Origin: Rapana venosa
Taxonomy: Eukaryota; Mollusca; Gastropoda; Neogastropoda; Muricidae
NCBI GenBank assembly: GCA_028751875.1
Contig: CM054141.1
Coordinates: 71,403,352 to 71,467,351, forward strand
Direction of reading: 5' to 3'
DNA: 64,000 bases
Numbering within the stretch: the first letter of the stretch is position 1; every line of letters starts with the position of its first letter. Positions 45,655 through 56,329 of this stretch are shown one piece after another. Under the pieces are notes generated by a model that saw only the letters and a list, made by a program, of their open reading frames with translations, searched no databases and was not told the DNA's origin. Position numbers and translations under genes: made by a program.

Positions 45655-47690
45655 TCAAACCCGTGACCTTTGGGCGGGGGGGGGGGAGACAGGAAAAAAC
45701 GTTCCCGTGGTAACCTCCCCAACCCCATCCCCCCGGCCCCCGGGGGTTTCTGGGGCCAGAAAGTGCCGGAAAAATTCATCCCTGGTCCTTTCTCTGATTT
45801 TGCCATCCAGGGACTTGTTCTGTTTTCCCCCTCCTTCCCCAACCCTTTCGAGTGTTCCCTGAATTTACTTTTTTTGGGCAGAGTTTTGGTGGGGGTGACG
45901 TGGGCCCAAACCATGTCAAATTTTTTCTTTTTGACGTGGTGAAAAAGGGTTTTTTCCTTGGACCTGCCAGCCGTGTTTTTTGGGACTCTTGACAAAATTT
46001 CCGTTGGGTCTTTCGTTCCCCCCAGGATTTGGCCCGGAAAAGGTTTTTTTATGGCTTTTTTTTTTCAAATAAACGGGAAAATTCCCCTTTGTTTGTTTCA
46101 GCAGTCAAGGGTCCGGGTTTTCCCCTTCCGTAACCCAAGGATCGACTGAATTAGGGCTTTGTAGAGTTTTTTTTGGGAATTTGGAAACAAACTTTTTACT
46201 TTTCCATAAGGGGGTGAGTTTTTGCCCATGGAAAATTTTGGGCCAAATGGCTTTATTCGACTTGTTTTCGCGCCCGATCGCCCGCCCTTTTGTTGAGTTG
46301 TAGCCCCAAAGGTTTTTTAAAAAGCGTCTACCTCCTCCAGTTGTTGGCCGTTCATGTAAATTTTAGCGGTGGCATTGCTCGTGCTGTTCACAAGTACTTT
46401 ACTTTTCTCCGAGCTCACCTCCATCCCATATGCTCCAGCTCTGTTCTCAAGTCTGGTCGTAAGATCTTGCAGCTCTGTGTTACTTCCGCCCATGAGGTCA
46501 ATGTCATCGGCAAACCGTAAGTTGTTGAGGGGTCTGCCGCCAATGGAGATGGTAGGGTGGAAGTCATGGAGGGTCTCTCTCATGATGTTTTCCAAGAACA
46601 GATTGAACAGGACTAGAGATAACAGGCATCCTTGTCGGACCCAACTGTGGTTTTGAAGTAGTCTCCCGACCTGATTGTTCAGAAGGACTGCACTGCTTGC
46701 AGTGTTGTATAGTGCTTGAATGGTTTGCATTAGTCCTTCTTCAATGCCAAACATTCTGAGGACCTGCCACAGGCCTTCGTGCCATACTCTGTCAAAAGCC
46801 TTCTTGAAGGTCGATGAAGTTGTGGAACAGGTCTCTCTGATGTTGAAGATGTTTTTCCATCATGATGTGGCAGTTAAAAATCTGTTCGATTGTGCTCCTG
46901 CCTGCCCTGAACCCAGCTTGTTCCTTTGCAAGTGTTCTTCTGCCTCCTTCTTGAGTCGATTCAAAATAACTTTGAGCATGATCTTGCTGGCGTGGCTGAT
47001 GAGGCTGATTGTTCTATAGTTTTGGCATTGGCGGGAATTCCCTTCTTGGGCAGGGGTATGATGAGTGATTGTGTCCATTCTGTTGGCCACTGTTTTGTCT
47101 CCCAAATCTTCTGACAGATAGCTGTAACATATTGATGACTGTTTCGCCACCATGCTTGAGCAGCTCTGCTGGTATATTGTCTGCTCCTGGGGACTTTCCT
47201 ATGGTAAGCTGCGGATGGCTTCTTCCACTTCTTCCCTCATATAGGTAATGGCGAGGGTGCTCTTGATGTTGCTGCTTTCTCTTCTATTATGCTTTGTCAG
47301 GTTGTATTGGGTAGTTGTACAGTTCTTGACAATATTCAGACCACTGTTCAATGCAGCTGAGCTTTCTGTGAGGAGGTTTCTGGAGCTGTCTTCAATGATG
47401 ATGATTTGGTTTGAAGTGGTTTTGTGAGTTTCTTCGGGGTGTCGTTTTCCTTTTTACTTTTCCCCTTTTTCCCATTTTTTTTCGATCTCAAACATGATCA
47501 TAAACCACTTCTCTCTGGCCTTTAACATTGATTTCCCTTCACGAAAATGTTGGCCCCCCTTTTATTTTTTAGGTTGGAAAAACCGGGGTTGGGTTTTAAA
47601 GGCTTTTCTTGTATGCAGAGGCCAAGACTTTTTTGGGTAGTCCAGGGCCCTGGTGTTTATTCCCCCTGCCCGCCCGTTTTTTAGTAGTAT
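45655..47690 (-). mobile_element. RTE retrotransposon, 5'-truncated, with a clean reverse transcriptase part
   Basis: 3' end CCCGTGACC at about 45,659; the element stops near 47,690 inside the region just upstream of the reverse transcriptase, so the endonuclease is absent. 46,330-47,440 is high-quality and almost identical to 7,080-8,190, while both flanks of the same element are homopolymer-distorted. This shows directly that sequence quality, not element age, causes most of the frame damage. It lies in an intron of the candidate minus-strand gene. Confidence 0.9.
46317..46754 (-). pseudogene. RTE reverse transcriptase, 145-codon intact segment
   Basis: A single open frame covering the palm: MFGIEEGLMQTIQALYNTAS, RQGCLLSLVLFNLFLENIM, the catalytic LRFADDIDLM, GAYGMEVSSEKSKVLVNSTS and IYMNGQQLEEVDAF. 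It is in frame throughout, unlike the equivalent in copy 1, but is only a piece of the roughly 1,000-residue polyprotein and so inactive. Confidence 0.85.
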
Positions 47691-47714
47691 TATGTAGATT
47701 AGTAACGGCACCCG

Positions 47715-47765
47715 CACGCGGCACAGCAGCAGCAGCAGCAAGCAGCAGCAGCAGCAGCAGCGCAC
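47715..47765. repeat. (CAG)n
   Basis: CAGCAGCAGCAGCAGCAAGC followed by further CAG units. Confidence 0.9.
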
Positions 47766-47814
47766 CCGGGGTAGTGTATTAAGCCCCCCATTCACCCAGT
47801 GAAAAGGGGTTACC

Positions 47815-47970
47815 TCCCTTTTTTAGGGTCGGGGGAAGGTAAAGCAGCGAGGGGGGAGATGGGCCTGCCCTCAATTTTCGGGCCCCTAAAAGTGGGGGTC
47901 TCTGCCCCCCTCGCTCCCCTACGCCCTTTAAAATGGGTTTAGGGGACCCCTTTCCTTTCCCTTTTTACAA
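47815..47970 (+). mobile_element. Dispersed SINE-like element, family B copy 2
   Basis: GGTAAAGCAGCGAGGGGGGAG, ATGGGCCTGCCCTCA, CGGGCCCCTAAAAGTGGGGG, TCTCTGCCCCCCTCGCTCCC, CTACGCCCTTTA and GGGGACCCCTTTCC, in the order seen in copies at 32.3 and 62.4 kb. Confidence 0.75.
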
Positions 47971-48109
47971 CTCGATGCGGGAAAAAGGAAAAAGGGAAAA
48001 AACAGAAAATTTAAAATAAATGGCTCATGCTTTTTAAAAAGGGTTTTTCGTTTAAAACGCAATCAAAAAAAATATTCCCCCCTGGGTTGTTGCCCCTAAA
48101 TATAAAAGG

Positions 48110-48560
48110 AATGAACACAGACTTCATTTGGGAATGGCATTTAAAAAAGGTGCACAACTAAAACATAGTGATATAGAAGCACAATTTGCACTATAAGCGG
48201 GTTATTATCAACATTTTTTTTTCATCTTCATCAGCAGCAGCAGCAGCAGCAGCACCCGCAACAGCAGCAAAAGTAGCAGCATGAATAAACAGAAATTGAG
48301 TAGTAGAAGCACTTATTTGCACTATCAAGCATATTATAAAACATTTGGGTTTTTCACTTCATCGCAGCAGCAGCAGCCAACAGCGCACCCCAGTAGCACT
48401 AATATTTGCATTTTTAAGCTCAGCAGAAACAGCAACAGCAGCAGCACCCGGCACCCGCAGCAGCAGCAGTGGGAGTAGTAGGAGAAGTTATAGTAGAAGA
48501 AAACCAGCGCAGCAGCACCCACAGCACCCAGCAGCAGCAGCAGCAGCAGCAGAAGAAAGT
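48110..48560. repeat. Composite CAG/AGC repeat with duplicated spacers
   Basis: CAG blocks at about 48,229-48,260, 48,365-48,380, 48,435-48,475 and 48,505-48,555. The spacers share AGTAGAAGCAC, ATTTGCACTAT and TTTTTCACTTCATC (compare 48,170-48,230 with 48,300-48,365), so a unit of about 130 bp is duplicated. Poly-Gln, poly-Ser or poly-Cys frames over this DNA are artefacts. Confidence 0.85.
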
Positions 48561-48653
48561 AGTAGTCAACTTTGTCACCCGTTGTACCCGGTTGCCCATC
48601 ATCCCCAAACATCCTCATCGTTGTAAAAAATCTTTATCCCCTTCCCCCCTCAC

Positions 48654-48826
48654 CTCCAGACGGCCCCCCCCCCCTCCCCGTTTTCCCCTCCGCGCCTTCC
48701 CCTCCCCCACCCCCCTCCTCCTGCTCCTCTTCCTCCCCCTCCTCCCCCAAATCTCCCCCAAACTGTCGTCAGTGCTTTCGCCCCCTGTTTGCCGCCGTTG
48801 CCGTCGTTGTAGTCGGTGTCGTAGAA
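48654..48826 (-). CDS. Candidate exon of the minus-strand low-complexity gene
   Basis: 173 nt. The acceptor GGCTTTGCCACCCACAG precedes TTCTACGACACCG, and the donor CCGTCTGGAG precedes GTGAGGGG. In phase 0, which fits the codon-boundary end of the exon at 54,786, it starts FYDTDYNDGNGGKQGA. A frame change near the G run gives ESTDDSLGEIWG and then an acidic EEGEEEEQEEGG, which looks more protein-like than the Gly/Arg alternative. I infer a homopolymer error around 48,780. Tyr/Asp/Gly-rich then acidic; no domain recognised. Confidence 0.55.
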
Positions 48827-48984
48827 CTGTGGGTGGCAAAGCCTGGGGACGGTCAGGGTTTCATGCGAGAGGACTGCTTGTGGGGTTTTTGCCCCGACTG
48901 CCCCCCGCGCTTCTGCCCCTTCCGGGGCTTGGAGAAAACTTCACCACGGGGGGACACGGGCCACACGTGCCCTTCGTCACTGAC

Positions 48985-49235
48985 AGTGCGTTCCCGCCAC
49001 CCCCGTACGTCGTCCTGAGAGGGGCGTTCCCGGGCCACCCCGGGGACGTCAAGATGCGTTACAGCCAAAACCGTGACGTCACTGAGAGGGGCTTTACACC
49101 CCCACTGTGGGGTCACGAGAGTGCGTTACAGCCGAAACTGTGACGTCCTGAGATTTTGGCGTTACGCCACCCGTGACGCCCACTGAGAGTGCTTTTACAG
49201 CGAACCCCGGGTGACGTCACTGGGGAGTGGATTTT
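48985..49235. repeat. Tandem units containing CRE-like TGACGTCA
   Basis: About five diverged copies of a unit near 35-60 bp: GTGACGTCACTGAGAG, then GTGCGTTACAGCCGAAACT. Perfect TGACGTCA palindromes lie at about 49,075 and 49,212, with near matches at 49,047, 49,142 and 49,180. TGACGTCA is the consensus CREB/ATF site, but function here is unproven. Confidence 0.7.
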
Positions 49236-49800
49236 TTCTTTTCAATTCTATGCCATTTAAGTCAGGGCAGATTTCTCTGCGTGAAATTCGGGCTGGTCCC
49301 CCGGGGGAGATTTCTTTGGGCCAAAAGACCCACGTTTTTTCCTGTGGCAGCTGTATTTGTTTCCCTATCAAAAGGGGTTTTTTCCCCCTAAAGTTTTGCC
49401 AACCCCCAACTCTTTTGGTTCCGTGGGTTTTTTACGTGCGCTAAAAAATTTTTGCGAACACAGGGGAACCTCGGTTTTTTGTCTCACCCAAAAGACTAGC
49501 ACCCAGCCCCACCACTCAGGGTCTAAGGGATGGGGGGAAAAAGTTTGGGGTTTCCAAAGGGATTCAACCCACCGCACATTCCGACCCCCACTTTTCGCTT
49601 TCAAAGTAGGGGGGTTACCTCTAACCAAACCACCGAATACAGCGACATGCGGGACGTCATGAAAGGGGATTATGAAACACACTACGTAACAGCTAGGGGA
49701 AATTACGAAACACCCCTTGGGGGTCACTGCAAGTGGATTACAGAAAGGGGACCTGGCAAACCTACAGTGGTTTTAAAACCCCCTTCCCATTATAAAACAC
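49236..49800. other. No gene recognised
   Basis: Homopolymer-distorted. A weak echo of the GACGTCA units with GATTATGAAACACACTACG appears at 49,650-49,730. Confidence 0.35.
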
Positions 49801-49809
49801 GCAAAAAGA

Positions 49810-50022
49810 CCTTCTCCCCCTCCTCCCCCTTTCCAACCCCCCTCCCCTCCTCCTCCTCCTCCTCCTCCTCCCTTCTTCTTCTTCTTCTTTTCTCTTCTTT
49901 CTTCTTCTTTTTTCTTCTTTTTTTCTTTTTCCTTTTTCTTCTTCTTTTTTTTTTTTTCTTTCTTCTTTTTTCTTCTTTCTTTTTTCTTCTTCGTCTTCTT
50001 CTTCTTCTTCTTTTTTTTCCCC
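49810..50022. repeat. Pyrimidine (CTT/CTC)n tract
   Basis: Over 200 bp of almost pure C/T on the plus strand, including TCCTCCTCCTCC and CTTCTTCTTCTT. The K/R/E-rich frame on the other strand is an artefact. Confidence 0.92.
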
Positions 50023-50649
50023 AAAACGCTAAAAAACAGCAACTACTGTTTCTGTCTAAAAACCGAATTTTAATGCTTTGCACTGCCTTTTAAGCGCCGG
50101 GAAATTTCAGGCCCGGGCGCTTTTTATTTGGAAATGGGGGGGAATTATCTTTTCTTTTGGGGAAAAAAAAAAAAGGGAGGTTGAAACCAAAAAGGGCCCA
50201 AAAATGGGACAAGAAGGGGTGAGGGGAAAAAAGGGGAACAAGGCAGAAAAAAAGAAAAGGGATAAAAAAGGGGGAAAACCCCTTTATACAAAACCTCCAA
50301 AAGGGGGAGAAAAAAAACCAAATACTGAAAACCCTGGGCATCCCCACCAAAAAAAATAAAATCCCAATGGCTTGATCCCCTTTCGTGTAACCGCTGCGGG
50401 GGAAAACAAAAACCACTTTTAAAGACCTTTCTTTTTATGTAAAGCGTTCTTTGGGGTTACAAGATACAAACATAATCGACATGCACCCGCAGAATGAAGT
50501 TTTCTAAAGTCGGAGTGTGGGTTCTGAGGCCAGGGGGCCCGGGCCCCAACAAAATGCCCAAGAAGAGGAAAAACCAACACCCCCCGGGGGACAAAATTTA
50601 CATTTTAAATTTATTTAAATTTCAATTCAATTCTTTAAAACGAAAAAAA

Positions 50650-50975
50650 AACGAAAAAGCACTTATGTGCTTTTTACAACTAGTCCCCTGTGTATGCGGT
50701 TTTGAAAAATTTCTGTCATCTTTCCCACCGACACAAAAATGGTTTACTTTTCCCAAAAAAGGGGAAACCGGGTTTTAAACCGTGTGCGAAAGGTGTTTCG
50801 TGCTTCGCACACGGGCCCTGGGTTTTTTTTAGCCTCACCGTGGGGCCCCTTTGGGGGAGATAAGTCTGCACTAAATTTAACCCCTGGGGAAAAATATCCC
50901 CTTGAACGGGAATCGAAACCCGGGTTTCAGATTGCGACCCGCTTTGTTCTGCCACTAGGGGGTTCCGTTCCCCGG
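50650..50975 (-). mobile_element. tRNA-derived SINE, family A copy 2
   Basis: The minus strand begins with a tRNA-like head near 50,970: CCCCCTAGTGGCAGAAC, then CCCGGGTTTCGATTCCCG at about 50,910-50,930 (B box). The body has GTGTGCGAAGCACGAAACACC and AACCGCATACACAGGGG, shared with copies at 37.7 and 55.3 kb. Non-coding; polymerase III internal promoter expected. Confidence 0.78.
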
Positions 50976-50999
50976 GAAAACACGCAGAGAAGAGAGGGG

Positions 51000-51463
51000 G
51001 AAGGGGAGAGAAAAAGAGAGAGAGAGAGAGAGAGAGGGGAGAGAGAAGAAGAGAAGAGAGAGAGAGAGAAATGAGCTTTAACTGTCAATTTTTGGAAAGT
51101 TTAGTCTGTGTTGTTTTGTCTGTGGGGCGGGTGTGTCTGTTTCTGTGTGTGTGTGTTTATGTGTGTAGGGAAAGGTGTTTTGTGTGCCGTGGGAGGTTTA
51201 AGGGGGTGTTTGTGGACGGGTTTTTGGTGCAAAAGACAAAAAAACGATAAAACACAATTGAGAAATTTAAAAAAACAACAAAAAAAAAAAAGAACAATGA
51301 AAAAAAGAAAAAACACGACAAAAACAAAAAAAAAACACACAGATAGATCGTACCTTGGGAATGAAGCAAAAAATTAAAATAATGATTTCTCCCCTCCTTC
51401 TCTTTTCCCTCTCTCTTCTCTCTCTCTCCCCTCTCTCTCTCTCCTCTCCTCTCTCTCTCTTCT

Positions 51464-51502
<39 letters not shown>

Positions 51503-51535
51503 CACACACAAAACACAACACACACACCCCCTTAC
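51000..51535. repeat. GA, GT, CT and CA microsatellites
   Basis: GAGAGA at 51,010-51,070, GTGTGT at 51,130-51,165, CTCTCT at 51,395-51,465 and ACACAC at 51,466-51,520, separated by A-rich sequence. Confidence 0.88.
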
Positions 51536-51639
51536 TTGCGTACACCAAATGCAGAAAACAAGATACACGTGCCTCCCGTGTCTGTCTGGCCAAAACTTGG
51601 AGTGAGGACCAGGGGAAAATAGTTTTTACATACAAATAA

Positions 51640-52055
51640 TATTTTAAATAACTATACTAACATACAATAACATACTTTTAAAACTATACCATACCATCCA
51701 TACCTATAAAAAACTAAACCATCCCCATACTATCAACCACCCCATACCATACCAACTATCCCATACTATCCCAACCACACATACACACACTATACTATCT
51801 CACTACCCTTTTCTAACAACCACTACACTAATTCCTCTACTATGCACCTATGACCCTCCTCTAACACTACACACACTATATTACACTACACTATACTAAA
51901 CAAATTTTTCACTCACTATGTACCACACTATATACACTTACTATACACACACAAAATTCTACTCTATAGTAACACACACTATACTACCTATACTCACTCA
52001 CTTATACACGCACTATATACACTGCACTTACAAACTACACTACACAATACTCCCA
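51640..52055. repeat. Degenerate ACTATAC/ACCATAC satellite
   Basis: Repeats of ATACTA, ACACTATA and CATACCA with few G bases, related to the larger satellite at 52,990-54,775. Confidence 0.85.
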
Positions 52056-52985
52056 CGAAACTGATACCCTTATCAAAAGCTTCTATGACAACTTCGGGTC
52101 TCTGTGGGCCAAGAAAACACTGTCTTGAATCAAGACAGGATAAGAAAAGGATTTTGATGTCGGCAGTTCTCTTCAATCGGCCATTGATTGGGTCACGGAG
52201 ACACAGAAGACAACCCAAGGGGGTTTCGTGGAGCCTTTTTAAACACTAAAAAATCCCTTGCTTGGGGTTTCCCGGCGCTGCTGTCACACACACCCCAACA
52301 TCCCCAGGAGAAGACCGCAGACTCCAAACACTGGGACAGCAAGTAGGCTTCGTATTAGCACCAAAAAAAACGAGACAATGTCGCTAAATGTGAAAACCAC
52401 CCCTGTGAAAGTGAATGGAACTGCCCTGCACCAAAGCAAGTTCACATACCTGCAGCAGATCAAACCAGAGGGCCACAAAGAAACATCCACAACAACGGGG
52501 AAAGGGCCCAATGTGTTTGGGGAGATGGACAGTATCTGGAGATAAACTCGGTAAGCCCCCAAACCAGATCTGTGTTGTATCTACCCTCCTTTTCGGTTCT
52601 GAGTGTGGGGGATGAGGGAAGCGGATCTTAACACCTTCGACCCTTTCACACCATTGCTTCCGAAAAATTTCCCCCCCGGATCTTTTGGGCCCCAAAATCT
52701 CCAATGAAGCCTACATGGAAGCGGGTAAAAAGACATGGGAACCACATCCCCAGACGACGGTGGAAGTGGTTGGGGACATCCTCCAAAGAGACCCACATCA
52801 ATCACAAAAACAGCTTTTCACGGGCCCCCGAAGGAAGGAGAAAGAAAAGGGAAACCCAAAAACAACGTGGGGAAAACTGTAAAAAGTGAGTGAAGGCCAT
52901 GCAGCCCCCTTGGGGATCATGACTGGGGGCCCCGGGTACAGGGTGGGAAACGCTTTTTTCGCCCTACACACCCGGGGGGTAAGGT
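52056..52985 (+). mobile_element. LINE 3' fragment (reverse transcriptase C-terminus) inside a satellite
   Basis: Plus-strand remnants in order: LRISTKKNETMSLN (thumb region after the palm), GTALHQSKFTYLQQI, NVFGEMDSIW, CVVSTLLFGSEC, TFDPFTPLLPKNFPPG region in broken frame, ISNEAYM, VVGDILQRDPHQSQKQL, KGNPKTTWGKL and a terminal EGHAAPLGIM. This order is typical of the C-terminal part of RTE-like LINEs (usually ...KRKRGRPKTTWRR...). The TGATGATGATA at 52,988-52,998 that leads into the satellite is a typical LINE 3' tail. The 5' boundary near 52,060-52,250 is uncertain. Confidence 0.75.
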
Positions 52986-52989
52986 TAAT

Positions 52990-54775
52990 GATGATGATAC
53001 TACACTACACTATGCAAACATACTCACACACAATACTATATACTACACTACACTACCTTACTACACACACTAAACTACCCCACATAACTATACACCTAAC
53101 ATCATACTACCTACATACACTACATTTCACTACACTATCTACACTACACTACACTAACTATACTACACTACACTATACTACACTACACTATATAACACAA
53201 AAACAAACTACATACACATATTTTACACTACACTACATATACTACCATACACTATACTAACTACACTTCTACACTACACTTTACTACACTACACTATACT
53301 ACATACACAATACTATATACTACATACACTCACTACACTAACTACACTACACTACAAACACACTACACAAAATTTACACTACACTACACTTCACAAAACT
53401 ACACTATACTACACTACACTACACTACACTAACTATATTATACAACTATACTACACTCACAATACTATATACTACACCACACACTATACTCACTACACAA
53501 TACTACACTACATACCTTTACTACCTACATACACTACACTTCTTTACACTACACTATATATATACCTTCACACACTACATTACCAATACTAACACACTAT
53601 ATACACTACAAAAAATAAATTACTACACTACATAACTATACTACACTGCACTATACTACATACATACACTATATACACTCATATATACACTACACTAACA
53701 CTAACTTTTAAAATATACACTATACTACACTACACATACTACAAAAACACTATACTACACTACCCCACACATACAAACCAAACAGTACACTATACACCTA
53801 CACTACACATACTATACAAACATTACACTTATACACTACACACCACACTAACTACACATCTACACTACACTAACATACAAATACTACATACACTACACAA
53901 CTACACTACATACACAAACAAACTTACTACACTCAATATACACTACACTGCTAACTAACATACAACTCACTATACACACAACACTACAACACAACACATA
54001 CTACATACACTAAACATACTACACTACACTACACTATACTACACTAACATAAACACACTACACTAACACACTAACTACACTATGCTACACTACACCCCCC
54101 AAAAACACAACACACCCCCAACACACTACACTACCTATACACCTAACGACACTACACCACTGCACTAAAACTACATACACTACACTTACAAAAACAACCT
54201 ATACTCACTACACTAACTACACTAACTAACACACTACACATACTCACACACATATACCTACACACACATTACACAAACCACACACCATAACTACACCACT
54301 ATCACCTACACTCACTAAATATACACACAAACTACACTACACTTACTACACGACTACACTATTCCCAAAACTACACTACACTATCCACCTAACTGCACAC
54401 ACTAAAACTACACTATACTACACTGTACTATGCTACACTACACTACACCACACCACACTAAAAACTAAAACTACACTAACAAACAACTAAAACTACCTCC
54501 CAACTACATTACACTAACTACACTACCCACGCACACTACACAACAAATACTAAAACTAACTATCCCAAACTACACACACTAAACTACACTACAAAAACTA
54601 AACAAAAAACCATACTACACTAAAACCACACTACACAATATACACTACACAATACTCCCAAACACTCCACTACACAAACAAATACAAAATCACAAACTAC
54701 ACAACCCACTATACTCCACAAACCACTACACTACACTATACTACACTATCTAAAAACTACACTACACAAACCCTG
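52990..54775. repeat. (ACTAC)n pentanucleotide satellite, about 1.8 kb
   Basis: CTACACTACACTATACTACA-type DNA, mostly 5-bp units ACTAC/TACAC with TATAC variants, essentially G-free on the plus strand. It begins right after the LINE tail. Confidence 0.95.
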
Positions 54776-54785
54776 ACAATCCTAC

Positions 54786-54918
54786 TGCCCGGGCCCCTTT
54801 CGAGGTCTTAGGGGGAGCTTGGAGCTGCTGTTTTTGAGGCTCCTTTGCGGTCAGCTCCGCGCCCCCCTTTTCACGTCCTCCCCTTTCCGTACTGCTTGAA
54901 GAACCCTTCTCTCCCTTT
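54786..54918 (-). CDS. Candidate exon of the minus-strand low-complexity gene
   Basis: 133 nt. The acceptor GGTTTGGGTGCGGCAG precedes AAAGGGAGAG, and a possible donor GGGCA-GTAGGATTG follows. One base completes a split codon and 44 codons follow in an open frame: KGEKGSSSSTERGGREKGGA then ELTAKEPQKQQLQAPPKTSK and GARA. Lys/Ser/Gln-rich, in keeping with the neighbouring candidate exons. It starts directly beside the satellite. The donor is non-ideal, and an alternative CAG-GGTTTGTG 14 bp downstream is not a GT donor. No domain recognised. Confidence 0.5.
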
Positions 54919-55120
54919 CTGCCGCACCCAAACCACCCCCCAAAACTTTGCATTTTTACCCTATTTATTATTTAAAAATTTTTTAAAATTATCTATTTAT
55001 TATTTACTTATCTTTTGTTTTTTACTCATTCATTTTTTTTGTTTAGGGTATTCTAGTCAGAACTGCCCCCTGCCTTCAACAGCCTTTATCCCAGCACCCT
55101 CCAAAAAGGCATAACCTTTA
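54919..55120. other. AT-rich intron-like sequence
   Basis: TTTATTATTTAAAAATTTTT-type sequence, no feature recognised. Confidence 0.4.
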
Positions 55121-55121
55121 T

Positions 55122-55235
55122 ATTATTGTGTGTGTGTTTTTGGGTGTTTTTGGGGTGTGTGTGTGTGTGTTTTGTGTGGGGTGTGTGTGGTGTGTGTATG
55201 TGGGGTTGTGTGTGGTGTTGTTTTTATTTTTTCCC
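55122..55235. repeat. (GT)n microsatellite
   Basis: TGTGTGTGTGT interrupted by GGGG and TTTT runs. Confidence 0.9.
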
Positions 55236-55244
55236 TTTTTATTT

Positions 55245-55495
55245 CCATGATAATGCAATAAGCATTTTTGTCCCTTTTTTTCTACATCCGGGCCCCCGTG
55301 TGAATGAAATTTTGAAAAATTTTGTAAACTGTTCCCACCGGGGACCTACTCTTCCGAACAGCGGAACGGGTTTTAAACGTGGGCGCAAAAATTTTCCCGC
55401 GTGCGTTCGCACCCGGAAAAATCCTTTTGAACTAAAATTCAAACCCCGGGGTCAGCACTCACGAATAATTATTCTAACCACCGGGCTCCCCCCCG
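55245..55495 (-). mobile_element. tRNA-derived SINE, family A copy 3
   Basis: The minus strand from 55,495: GAGCCCGGTGGTTAGAATAA (A-box region), then GACCCCGGGGTTTGAATTTTAG (B box), then a body with GCGAACGCACGCGGG and GTCCCCGGTGGGAACAG shared with copies at 37.7 and 50.7 kb. Confidence 0.8.
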
Positions 55496-55499
55496 TCCC

Positions 55500-55812
55500 T
55501 GTGTGTGTTATCTGTCTGTCTTTTTTTGCCCCCGGCCTTTTGTCTGCCCTGTCTGTCTGTTTTCCTGTCTCCTCTCTCTCTCTCTCCCCTCTCTCTCTCT
55601 CCTCTTTTCTCTCCTCTCTCTCTCTTCCTCATCGTAAAATAAATTCCTTTAAAATTTTAAAGGTAAAGAAATTAATTCCTTTGTGTATACATTACACAAA
55701 AACAAAAAACACACATACACCCTTTAAAACACAGAGAGGCAAGAGAAGAGAGAGAGAGAGAGAGAAAAAAGGAGAGAGAGAGAGAGAGAGAGAGAAAAGC
55801 TAGTTATAGGAG

Positions 55813-55860
<48 letters not shown>

Positions 55861-56000
55861 CTAAAAGAGAGAGGGGAGAAAAAGGGAGAGAGAAGAGAGA
55901 GAGAGAGAGAGAGGAGAGGAGAGGGGAGAGAGAGGAAAAGAAAAGAAAAAGAGAGAGAAAAGAGGAGAGAGAGAGAAGAGAGAGGGGAAGGGGAGAGAAC
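55500..56000. repeat. CT and GA microsatellites
   Basis: CTGTCTGTCTTT and CTCTCTCTC at 55,500-55,630; GAGAGAGAG from about 55,745 to 55,995 with ACACAC at 56,110-56,180 beyond. Confidence 0.92.
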
Positions 56001-56329
56001 TCGAACCGAACTCGAACAAATTTATTCAAAAAAAAAGGGCCTTTGGGCCCATACATAAAGGGGGGTTGCCGAACTGTTTGTTTTTTGGGTTTTTAAAAAC
56101 ACAAACGCACCACCCCAACACACACACACACCCCAAAACCCGCACAAAAACACCACACACACACACACACACACCACACAAAACCAAAAATGTTACTGAA
56201 ATAACAAAAACCCACTAAAAAAATATCACTTGGGTTAACAATTCTTTTCTTATTAAAAGGCTTTAAAACAAATAAAAGGGGGAGGCTCCCGAAACAACCT
56301 CAGAGACTTGATCCGGGAGAAAAAGAGTC

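Noticed and set aside
48281..48626. Poly-Gln/poly-Ser coding region over CAG repeats
   Set aside because: CAG blocks are separated by non-coding duplicated spacers and no splice sites frame them.
49773..50083. Lys/Arg/Glu-rich 90-codon frames
   Set aside because: Complement of a pure pyrimidine tract.
50494..50778. Plus-strand frame MKFSKVGVWVLRPGG as an exon
   Set aside because: G and C runs are inflated, no splice sites were recognised and the end runs into a SINE.
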